Below, in pieces: positions 1 to 5,665 of a stretch of DNA of 5,848 nucleotides. Origin of the DNA: MESE01 sp036675035 (GTDB lineage: Bacteria > Pseudomonadota > Gammaproteobacteria > Burkholderiales > Burkholderiaceae_D). The stretch covers positions 1-5,848 of the forward strand of contig JAKFFO010000051.1 of the NCBI GenBank assembly GCA_036675035.1. Reading direction: 5' to 3'. Under the pieces are notes generated by a model that was not told where the DNA came from, made no database searches, and saw nothing but the letters and a program-made list of their open reading frames with translations. The position numbers and the translations under genes are program-made. Position 1 is the first letter of the stretch, and the number at the start of each line of letters is the position of its first letter.

Positions 1-771
1 AAGCGCGTGCAGGCGCTCGGCGGCGCGAAGAACCACATGGTGGTGATGCCCGACGCGGACCTTGCGCAGGCGACGGACGCGCTGATGGGCGCGGGCTACG
101 GCTCGGCCGGCGAGCGCTGCATGGCGATTTCGGTGGCGGTCGCGGTGGGCAACGTTGCCGACAAGCTGATCGATGCGCTGATCCCGCGCGTCAAGGCATT
201 GAAGATCATGAACGGCATGGAAGCCGATGCCGAAATGGGCCCGCTGGTCAGTGCGGCGCACAGGCAAAAAGTCGAAAGCTATATCGAAGAAGGTGTACGC
301 GCCGGCGCAAAGTTGCTGGTCGATGGCCGCGGCGTGAAAGTGGCCGGTCATGAACAGGGATTTTTCCTCGGCGGCACACTGTTCGACCATGTCACGCCCG
401 ACATGAAGATCCACCGCGAAGAAATTTTCGGGCCGGTCTTGTGCATCGTGCGCGTGCCGGATCTGGCTGCCGCAGTCGAGTTGATCAACGCGCATGAATA
501 CGGCAACGGCGTCGCATTGTTTACGTCCGATGGCAACACGGCGCGCGAATTCTCGCGCCGGATCGAGGTCGGCATGGTGGGCGTCAATGTACCGATTCCG
601 GTACCGATGGCGTGGCATTCGTTCGGCGGCTGGAAGCGTTCGCTGTTCGGCGATTCGCATATCTATGGCGAGGAAGGAATACGGTTTTACACCCGCTATA
701 AATCGATCATGCAGCGCTGGCCGGAATCGATCGACAAAGGCGCCGAATTCACGATGCCGGTCGCGAAGTGA
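1..771 (+). CDS. mmsA: Methylmalonate-semialdehyde dehydrogenase (CoA-acylating), C-terminal part; 5' end outside window
   Basis: The frame is open from base 1, so this is the last 256 residues of a protein that is about 500 residues long in its family; the N-terminal half lies upstream. Family members convert methylmalonate or malonate semialdehyde, NAD+ and CoA to propionyl- or acetyl-CoA in valine, beta-alanine or inositol breakdown, in the cytosol. Visible motifs are ALGGAKNHM near the window start, GERCMA with the catalytic Cys at window residue 40 (bases 118-120) preceded by the Arg expected to bind the substrate carboxylate, EEIFGP at residues 140-145 (the NAD-binding Glu of aldehyde dehydrogenases), and the MmsA-type tail FGGWKRSLFGD followed by HIYGEEGIRFYTRYKSI. 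The general-base Glu of hydrolytic aldehyde dehydrogenases (ELGG) is not seen, which fits a CoA-acylating enzyme. The in-frame GTG and ATG codons near the left edge are internal. Family assignment is strong; the physiological substrate is not certain. Confidence 0.93.
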   Translation, partial: KRVQALGGAKNHMVVMPDADLAQATDALMGAGYGSAGERCMAISVAVAVGNVADKLIDALIPRVKALKIMNGMEADAEMGPLVSAAHRQKVESYIEEGVRAGAKLLVDGRGVKVAGHEQGFFLGGTLFDHVTPDMKIHREEIFGPVLCIVRVPDLAAAVELINAHEYGNGVALFTSDGNTAREFSRRIEVGMVGVNVPIPVPMAWHSFGGWKRSLFGDSHIYGEEGIRFYTRYKSIMQRWPESIDKGAEFTMPVAK

Positions 772-805
772 CGAAGCCGCCTGCGCGAACCGTATCTGGC
801 ACGCG

Positions 806-834
806 TTGACCGGAACAAGATCAGGAAGTACGAA
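806..834 (+). promoter_or_regulatory. Possible weak sigma70 promoter upstream of the GMC gene
   Basis: TTGACC (806-811) matches five of six bases of the -35 consensus and lies 17 bp before TACGAA (829-834), which matches only three of six bases of the -10 consensus. It sits in the 118-bp gap between mmsA and the GMC gene, where no terminator is visible, so readthrough from mmsA is equally possible. The call rests on consensus matching by eye only. Confidence 0.2.
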
Positions 835-876
835 CGCGGCGAATGCGGTGCGCGCCGCGTCAATAGAAAACAGGGC

Positions 877-882
877 AGGGAG
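877..882 (+). promoter_or_regulatory. Shine-Dalgarno site that fixes the GTG start of the GMC gene
   Basis: AGGGAG lies 7 bases before the GTG at 890. The reading frame stays open far upstream (to 494), but that extension overlaps mmsA out of frame and encodes no family sequence. This site, plus the FAD-binding fold starting a few residues after the GTG, selects 890 as the start. Confidence 0.75.
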
Positions 883-889
883 CGCCATA

Positions 890-2518
890 GTGCAGTCAGC
901 TGGCAAATACGATTACATCATCATCGGTGCAGGAACCGCCGGCTGCGTGCTTGCCAATCGCTTGAGCAAGGATCCGAATGTTTCGGTACTGTTGCTCGAG
1001 GCGGGTGGCAAGGACAGCTATCTATGGATACATATTCCGGTCGGTTACCTGTATTGCATCGATAATCCGCGCACCGACTGGCTGTACCGGACCGAGGCCG
1101 ATCCGGGATTGAACGGACGCAGCCTGATTTATCCGCGCGGCAAGGTTCTCGGCGGCTCTTCATCGATCAACGGGATGATATACATGCGCGGCCAGGCGCA
1201 GGATTACGATTTATGGGCGCAGCTGACCGGTGATGCCAGCTGGCGTTGGCAAGAAGTGCTGCCGTTGTTCAGAAAGACTGAAGACCATCACAACGGTACC
1301 AATGAATTTCACGGTGCCGGCGGCGAATGGCGCGTCGAAAAACAGCGGCTTAAATGGGAAATCCTCGAAGCATTCCGCGACGCCGCAGCCCAGGTCGGCA
1401 TACCTAAAACGGAAGATTTCAACCGCGGCGATAACGAAGGCTGCGGCTATTTCGAGGTCAATCAGAAACGCGGTGTTCGCTGGAATACCGCGAAAGCATT
1501 CCTGAAGCCGGCTCTGAAACGGGGCAACCTCAAGATCATGACCGGTTGCCACGTAAAGAAGCTGCGCCTCGATACGACCGAAAGCGGCAAGCACTGTAGC
1601 GGGGTCGAGTTTGTCGAGGCCGGCCGTGAATGGTTTGCTGAATCCGCATGCGAAACCCTGTTGACTGCCGGCGCGATCGGCTCGCCGCAAATCCTGCAGT
1701 TGTCCGGCATCGGTCCGGCGGCGCTGCTGCAACGGCATGATATTCCTGTCAAGGTCGAGCTGCCCGGGGTCGGCGAAAACCTGCAGGATCATTTGCAAGT
1801 ACGCATGGCGTTCAAGGTCAAGCGCGTTCCGACTCTGAATACGCTGGCCGGCAACTGGTTCGGCAAAATGCGCATCGGCGCCGAGTATGCACTGAACCGC
1901 AGCGGCCCGATGTCGATGGCGCCATCGCAGCTGGGTGCCTTTACGCGTTCGGATCCGTCGCAGCCGACGCCCAACCTGCAATATCACGTGCAGCCATTGT
2001 CGCTGGAACGATTCGGCGAACCCCTGCATCCGTTTCCCGCGTTTACCGCCAGCGTCTGCAATTTGCGGCCGACCGCGCGCGGCCATGTACGCATCGCGTC
2101 GGGCGACGCTTCGGCGGCACCGAAAATCACCGCCAATTATCTCAGCACGGTCGAAGACCGCAATGTCGCAGCAGCGGCGCTGAGGCTGACGCGAAACATT
2201 GCGGCCGCGCCCGCCCTCAAAAAATATGAGCCGGAAGAGTTCAAGCCAGGCGTGCAGCACAATACCGATGAAGAGCTGGCGCGTGCTGCCGGCGACATCG
2301 GCACCACGATTTTTCATCCGGTCGGCACTTGCAAGATGGGACGCGCCGACGATACGATGGCGGTGGTTGACAACCAGCTGCGGGTCAAGGGCGTGAACGG
2401 GTTGCGGGTAGTCGATGCATCGATCATGCCGACCATCACGTCGGGCAATCCGAATTCGCCGACAATCATGATTGCAGAAAAGGCGGCGCACCTGATAAGC
2501 TCTGCGCGAACCCGGTAG
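890..2518 (+). CDS. GMC-family FAD-dependent oxidoreductase (choline/alcohol dehydrogenase type)
   Basis: The protein has 542 residues, normal for this family, which oxidises alcohols to aldehydes with FAD and passes electrons to a quinone, another acceptor or oxygen. No signal peptide is seen, so it is probably cytoplasmic or loosely membrane-associated. The N-terminal Rossmann motif is GAGTAG at residues 13-18, with the ribose-binding Glu at 37. GMC signature 1 is near residues 82-101 (PRGKVLGGSSSINGMIYMRG) and signature 2 is at 261-275 (GAIGSPQILQLSGIG). In the C-terminal domain the catalytic His is 476 (FHPVGTCKMG), and its partner is probably Asn522 in GNPNSPT, a His-Asn pair as in choline dehydrogenase and choline oxidase. 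The start is GTG with a strong ribosome site. It follows mmsA by 118 bp on the same strand, so a shared pathway is plausible. Closest named relatives would be BetA, AlkJ or polyethylene glycol dehydrogenase; the substrate cannot be read from the sequence. Confidence 0.9.
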   Translation: MQSAGKYDYIIIGAGTAGCVLANRLSKDPNVSVLLLEAGGKDSYLWIHIPVGYLYCIDNPRTDWLYRTEADPGLNGRSLIYPRGKVLGGSSSINGMIYMRGQAQDYDLWAQLTGDASWRWQEVLPLFRKTEDHHNGTNEFHGAGGEWRVEKQRLKWEILEAFRDAAAQVGIPKTEDFNRGDNEGCGYFEVNQKRGVRWNTAKAFLKPALKRGNLKIMTGCHVKKLRLDTTESGKHCSGVEFVEAGREWFAESACETLLTAGAIGSPQILQLSGIGPAALLQRHDIPVKVELPGVGENLQDHLQVRMAFKVKRVPTLNTLAGNWFGKMRIGAEYALNRSGPMSMAPSQLGAFTRSDPSQPTPNLQYHVQPLSLERFGEPLHPFPAFTASVCNLRPTARGHVRIASGDASAAPKITANYLSTVEDRNVAAAALRLTRNIAAAPALKKYEPEEFKPGVQHNTDEELARAAGDIGTTIFHPVGTCKMGRADDTMAVVDNQLRVKGVNGLRVVDASIMPTITSGNPNSPTIMIAEKAAHLISSARTR

Positions 2519-2541
2519 CGACGCCCAGTAACTTATTAAAT

Positions 2542-2554
2542 TGTCTGTTAGACA
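2542..2554. repeat. Short inverted repeat after the GMC gene
   Basis: TGTCT and AGACA flank a GTT spacer, 24 bases after the GMC stop codon. There is no T-tract after it, so it does not look like an intrinsic terminator. It could be a protein-binding half-site pair or chance. Confidence 0.3.
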
Positions 2555-2618
2555 CTATGCGGCGCAGCCCCGGATTATACCGATCCGCTTCGCCCGCTTC
2601 TATAAGAGATCGCCGCAA

Positions 2619-2679
2619 TTGACGTAGACCAAACGAATGAGGTACGGTAGTTGTACCGTATTGCACGATAGCGTATACG
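2619..2679 (+). promoter_or_regulatory. livG: Candidate promoter region for the liv operon
   Basis: Two sigma70-like arrangements are visible. One is TTGACG (2619-2624) with TACGGT (2643-2648) at 18 bp. The other is TTGTAC (2651-2656) with TATACG (2674-2679) at 17 bp. Neither is a full consensus, but both lie in the only sizeable non-coding gap before livG. The second overlaps two dyad-symmetric elements, as would be expected if a regulator blocked polymerase there. The exact hexamers are uncertain. Confidence 0.35.
2643..2660. promoter_or_regulatory. Inverted repeat upstream of livG, possible operator
   Basis: TACGGTA (2643-2649) and TACCGTA (2654-2660) are perfect inverted copies separated by GTTG. 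A nested GGTAC/GTACC pair covers 2641-2657. No T-tract follows, so a DNA-binding protein site is more likely than a terminator. TGTACC recurs at 2683-2688, 31 bp from its copy at 2652-2657, about three helical turns away. Confidence 0.45.
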
Positions 2680-2683
2680 CTAT
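2668..2683. promoter_or_regulatory. Perfect 16-bp palindrome upstream of livG, probable operator
   Basis: ATAGCGTATACGCTAT reads identically on both strands with no spacer. It lies 50 bp before the livG start and 7 bp after the preceding inverted repeat, and it covers the candidate -10 element at 2674-2679. A GTATAC core is known in operators of some GntR/FCD-type regulators, but no regulator gene is in the window, so the binding protein is unknown. Confidence 0.5.
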
Positions 2684-2722
2684 GTACCATCCGGCTTATA
2701 AGATGCATAAAAAATAAGCAAC

Positions 2723-2728
2723 AAGGAG
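2723..2728 (+). promoter_or_regulatory. livG: Shine-Dalgarno site of livG
   Basis: AAGGAG lies 5 bases before the ATG at 2734. It is the strongest ribosome-binding site near this gene and confirms the start. Confidence 0.7.
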
Positions 2729-2733
2729 ACACG

Positions 2734-3504
2734 ATGGCCGACGTCATACTAGAGACAAAACAGCTGACCAAGGAGTTCAAGGGCTTCACCGCGGTGAGCG
2801 ACGTCAACCTGCAAGTGCAGCGTGGGCATATTCACGCGTTGATCGGCCCGAATGGTGCCGGCAAGACCACCTGCTTCAATCTGCTGACCAAATTCCTGAC
2901 CCCTACCAAAGGCCAGATCCTGTTCAACAAGCGGGATATCACCGCTTCGGCGCCGGCCCAGATTGCCCGCCAGGGCATTATCCGGTCGTTCCAGATCTCT
3001 GCAGTGTTTCCACATCTGTCGGTGCTGCAGAATGTGCGCATCGGCTTGCAGCGTGAATTGGGCACCTCCTTTCATTTCTGGAAAAGCGAGCGCACGCTGG
3101 CGCGATTGAACGACCGCGCGATGGCCTTGCTGAGCGAAGTGGGGCTGGCCGAATCGGCCGACACCATCACGGTGGATTTGCCCTACGGTAGCAAGCGCGC
3201 ACTCGAAATCGCCACCACGCTGGCGATGGAGCCGGAACTGATGCTGCTCGATGAACCGACACAGGGCATGGGCCATGAAGATGTGCACCGCGTCACCGAG
3301 CTGATCAAGAAGGTCTCGGCCGGGCGCACCATCCTGATGGTCGAACACAACATGAATGTGGTGTCATCCATCGCTGACCGAATCTCGGTATTGCAGCGCG
3401 GCGCGGTACTGGCCGAAGGTTCGTATGCCGAAGTGTCGAACAATGCACAAGTGATGGAAGCCTACATGGGTACCGCCGCAAGCACGCTCGAAGGCGCGCA
3501 TTGA
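2734..3504 (+). CDS. livG: ABC importer ATP-binding subunit, LivG type
   Basis: This 256-residue protein is the size of LivG, one of two ATPases that power uptake of branched-chain amino acids, amides or related carboxylates at the inner face of the cytoplasmic membrane. Walker A is GPNGAGKTT at residues 38-46 with the canonical Lys44. The Q-loop Gln is 87. Walker B is LMLLDEP at 169-175 with catalytic Glu174, and the H-loop His is 205. The signature motif is PYGSKR at 150-155 instead of LSGGQ; LivG proteins commonly have SYGQ here, so this is a slightly stronger deviation. The text around DEPTQGMGHEDV resembles a Burkholderiales subgroup rather than E. coli LivG. It follows a candidate control region and is the first gene of the transporter set, with livF 66 bp downstream. 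Its partner is predicted to be LivF; the transported substrate is not known. Confidence 0.92.
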   Translation: MADVILETKQLTKEFKGFTAVSDVNLQVQRGHIHALIGPNGAGKTTCFNLLTKFLTPTKGQILFNKRDITASAPAQIARQGIIRSFQISAVFPHLSVLQNVRIGLQRELGTSFHFWKSERTLARLNDRAMALLSEVGLAESADTITVDLPYGSKRALEIATTLAMEPELMLLDEPTQGMGHEDVHRVTELIKKVSAGRTILMVEHNMNVVSSIADRISVLQRGAVLAEGSYAEVSNNAQVMEAYMGTAASTLEGAH

Positions 3505-3570
3505 AGAAGGCGTCCATCGCGGGCGCCAGTCACCGGATTATTCGCAATCGTCGGTCGGGAAAGAGAATAG

Positions 3571-4290
3571 ATGGATAGGGACAACACCAAGGCGCTTGAG
3601 ATCGCCAATCTGCACGCATGGTATGGCGAGTCGCATATTCTGCATGATGTCAATTTCACCGTGAACAAGGGTGAAGTGGTCACGCTGCTGGGCCGCAACG
3701 GCGCCGGGCGCACCACCACGCTGCGCGCGATCATGGGGCTGACCGGCACGCGCAAGGGATCGATCAAGGTCGGCGGCGTCGAGACGATCGATTTGCCGAC
3801 ATACAAGATTGCGCATCTGGGGATCGGATACTGTCCGGAAGAACGAGGCATCTTCTCATCGCTGTCGGCCGAAGAAAACCTGATGCTGCCACCGTCGGTA
3901 TCGAGTACCGACCGCGGTATGTCGGTCGAAGAGATTTACCAGATGTTTCCGAACCTGGCCGAGCGCAAATCGAGCCAGGGTACGCGACTGTCGGGTGGCG
4001 AGCAGCAAATGCTGGCGGTGGCGCGAATCCTGCGCACCGGCGCGAACCTGTTGCTGCTCGACGAGATTTCCGAAGGCCTGGCGCCGGTGATCGTGCAGGC
4101 GCTGGCCCGGATGATCCTGATGCTGAAAGCCAAAGGCTACACCATCGTGATGGTGGAACAGAATTTCCGCTTCGCCGCGCCATTGGCGGACCGGTTTTAC
4201 GTGATGGAGCATGGTCAGATCGTCGAGACCTTCGCTTCGTCCGAGTTGGATGCCAAGATGCCTGTATTGAACGAGCTGCTCGGGGTATAG
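3571..4290 (+). CDS. livF: ABC importer ATP-binding subunit, LivF type, with Arg in Walker A
   Basis: This 239-residue protein is the second ATPase of the importer. It carries a perfect signature LSGGEQ at residues 140-145, Walker B LLLLDE ending at Asp164 and Glu165, and the LivF-type sequence SEGLAP. Two positions depart from a standard ATPase. Walker A reads GRNGAGRTT at 41-49, with Arg47 (codon cgc, 3709-3711) in place of the invariant Lys, and the switch His is Gln197 (VEQN), which is usual in LivF. Walker B is followed by Ile rather than the common Pro. The ATG at 3571 directly follows an in-frame TAG, so no longer form is possible; its ribosome site is only moderate (GGGA at 3557-3560 or AGAGA at 3562-3566). 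The gene is intact with normal coding character, so this is not a decayed copy. It presumably pairs with LivG in an asymmetric dimer. Confidence 0.92.
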   Translation: MDRDNTKALEIANLHAWYGESHILHDVNFTVNKGEVVTLLGRNGAGRTTTLRAIMGLTGTRKGSIKVGGVETIDLPTYKIAHLGIGYCPEERGIFSSLSAEENLMLPPSVSSTDRGMSVEEIYQMFPNLAERKSSQGTRLSGGEQQMLAVARILRTGANLLLLDEISEGLAPVIVQALARMILMLKAKGYTIVMVEQNFRFAAPLADRFYVMEHGQIVETFASSELDAKMPVLNELLGV

Positions 4291-4328
4291 CTTGGGTTGA
4301 GGAGTCTATGTATCCGTCTTTAATATCA

Positions 4329-4334
4329 AAGGAG
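4329..4334 (+). promoter_or_regulatory. Shine-Dalgarno site selecting the binding-protein start
   Basis: AAGGAG lies 6 bases before the ATG at 4341. An earlier in-frame ATG at 4308 also has a purine-rich GAGGAG (4299-4304), but only 3 bases upstream, which is too close. The start at 4341 also gives a textbook signal peptide. Confidence 0.75.
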
Positions 4335-4340
4335 AAGACA

Positions 4341-5555
4341 ATGAAATTGAAATTAAAAGCAGTCGCACTTGCTGTATCCACGATGGCGGCAGTGGGCTTT
4401 GCCGCCCCTGCTTCGGCACAGATTTCCGATGATGTGATCAAGATCGGCATCATTACCGACATGTCCGGTCTGTATGCCGACATTGACGGACCTGCCGGTG
4501 TTGACGCAATCCGGATGGCGGTTGCCGACATGGGTGGCAATATCAAGGGCAAGAAGATCGAAGTGGTATCGGCCGATCATCAGAACAAGGCGGATATCGC
4601 AGCCAGCAAGGCACGTGAATGGTTTGACCAGCAAGGTGTCGACATGCTGATCGGCGGTACCAATTCGGCGACGAACCTGGCCATGGCCAAGATTGCGGCC
4701 GAAAAGAAAAAGCCGTTCATTGCAATCGGGCCTGGAACTTCGCGTTTGACCAACGAAGACTGCACGCCGTACACAATTCATTACGCATACGATACGGTGG
4801 CGCTGGCACGCGGAACCGGCGGCGCGATCACCAAGCAAGGCGGTAAAACCTGGTTTTTCCTGACCGCTGATTACGCGTTCGGACATTCCCTGGAAAGTGA
4901 TACTTCGGCAGTGGTTAAGGCGAACGGCGGCAAGGTCGTCGGCACGGTCCGGCACCCATTGTCGGCATCGGATTTCTCTTCGTTCCTGCTGCAGGCGCAA
5001 TCGTCAGGTGCACAGATTCTCGGTATGGCCAACGCCGGTGGCGACACAGTCAACACCATCAAGGCAGCCAATGAATTCGGTGTCAACAAAACGATGAAGC
5101 TTGCCGGCTTGCTGATGTTCATCAACGACATTCATTCGCTGGGACTGAATTTGACGCAAGGCATGTATCTGACTTCCGGTTGGTATTGGGATCAGAATGC
5201 CGAATCGCGCGCATGGGCAAAGAGATTTTTTGCACAGCAAAAGCGGATGCCGTCGATGCTGCAGGCGGCTGACTATTCGTCAACGATGTTTTACCTGAAT
5301 GCGGTCAAGGCACTCGGCACCGACGACGGCGACAAGGTAATGGCAAAGATGAAATCCACCAAAGTCAATGACATGTTCGCGAAAAACGGCGTGGTTCGTC
5401 CCGATGGCCGCATGGTGCACGACATGTACCTGATGCAAGTCAAGAGCCAGAAAGAATCCAAGTATCCATGGGACTACTTCCATGTACGCCAAACGATTCC
5501 GGGCGATGAAGCTTTCATGACCAAGGCTGAGTCGAAGTGCTCGCTCTGGAAGTAA
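4341..5555 (+). CDS. Secreted substrate-binding protein of a LivK/LivJ-like ABC importer
   Basis: The precursor has 404 residues. Residues 1-26 are a Sec signal peptide: a Lys-rich start (MKLKLK), a hydrophobic core, then ASA before Gln27, giving a mature periplasmic protein of about 378 residues. The mature part begins with the typical LIV-binding pattern (DVIKIGIITDMSGLYADIDG), and the family residues GGTNSATNLAMA and the DYAFGHSLE segment follow, consistent with the Peripla_BP_6 type I fold. It captures ligand and delivers it to the LivH-LivM channel. Exactly two cysteines remain in the mature protein, Cys141 (NEDCTP) and Cys400 (near the C-terminus, KCSLWK), a likely disulfide. It follows livF by 50 bp and is followed by terminator-like hairpins. 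Proteins like this are often labelled branched-chain amino acid binding, but this subgroup's ligand is not established; an amide, carboxylate or aromatic acid is possible. Confidence 0.9.
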   Translation: MKLKLKAVALAVSTMAAVGFAAPASAQISDDVIKIGIITDMSGLYADIDGPAGVDAIRMAVADMGGNIKGKKIEVVSADHQNKADIAASKAREWFDQQGVDMLIGGTNSATNLAMAKIAAEKKKPFIAIGPGTSRLTNEDCTPYTIHYAYDTVALARGTGGAITKQGGKTWFFLTADYAFGHSLESDTSAVVKANGGKVVGTVRHPLSASDFSSFLLQAQSSGAQILGMANAGGDTVNTIKAANEFGVNKTMKLAGLLMFINDIHSLGLNLTQGMYLTSGWYWDQNAESRAWAKRFFAQQKRMPSMLQAADYSSTMFYLNAVKALGTDDGDKVMAKMKSTKVNDMFAKNGVVRPDGRMVHDMYLMQVKSQKESKYPWDYFHVRQTIPGDEAFMTKAESKCSLWK

Positions 5556-5590
5556 TGACCGTTGATTGGAAATAGATAGGTAGTTCACGC

Positions 5591-5620
5591 GCGGCACGCA
5601 ATCAATGCGTGCCGCTTTTT
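5591..5620 (+). terminator. Rho-independent terminator-like hairpin after the binding-protein gene
   Basis: A perfect 10-bp stem, GCGGCACGCA (5591-5600) with TGCGTGCCGC (5606-5615), has a 5-base loop and is followed directly by five T residues. It starts 35 bases after the binding-protein stop codon. As livH continues downstream on the same strand, it probably works as a partial terminator or as a 3' stabiliser of the upstream message. Confidence 0.8.
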
Positions 5621-5628
5621 CAGTTCTC

Positions 5629-5653
5629 TCACCCTTTTTTCGGGTGACTTTTT
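5629..5653 (+). terminator. Second, weaker terminator-like hairpin just before livH
   Basis: TCACCC (5629-5634) pairs with GGGTGA (5642-5647) around a 7-base T-rich loop, then one C and five T residues follow. The stem is only 6 bp. It lies 8 bases after the T-tract of the first hairpin and 12 bases before the livH start codon, making a tandem arrangement. Confidence 0.5.
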
Positions 5654-5665
5654 CCTAAAATTGCG

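Noticed and set aside
494..889. A 132-codon N-terminal extension of the GMC reading frame overlapping mmsA
   Set aside because: It runs out of frame through clearly coding mmsA, has arginine- and serine-rich shadow composition and no family similarity. The GTG at 890 has a good ribosome site and starts the FAD-binding fold at the expected place.
1211..2491. Long minus-strand open frame (426 codons) opposite the GMC gene
   Set aside because: It lies fully antisense to a gene with recognisable catalytic motifs, shows no recognisable domain and is rich in Arg, His and Gln, as expected of a codon-bias shadow.
2574..2579. Perfect TATAAT on the minus strand
   Set aside because: No -35-like hexamer lies 16-18 bp away, and there is no credible minus-strand gene to transcribe.
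2651..2666. TTGCA that might be the -12 part of a sigma54 promoter
   Set aside because: The required GG of the -24 element is not at the right distance.
2466..2807. Minus-strand open frame (113 codons) spanning the livG upstream gap
   Set aside because: It would start inside livG and end inside the GMC gene, has no ribosome site and no recognisable family. The gap is better explained as a control region.
4308..4340. Alternative upstream start of the binding protein at 4308
   Set aside because: Its GAGGAG is only 3 bases from the ATG. The start at 4341 has optimal spacing and gives a standard signal peptide, although minor use of 4308 cannot be excluded.
3764..4552. Minus-strand open frame (262 codons) across livF and the binding-protein gene start
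   Set aside because: It is antisense to two genes with clear motifs, crosses their junction and resembles no known protein.
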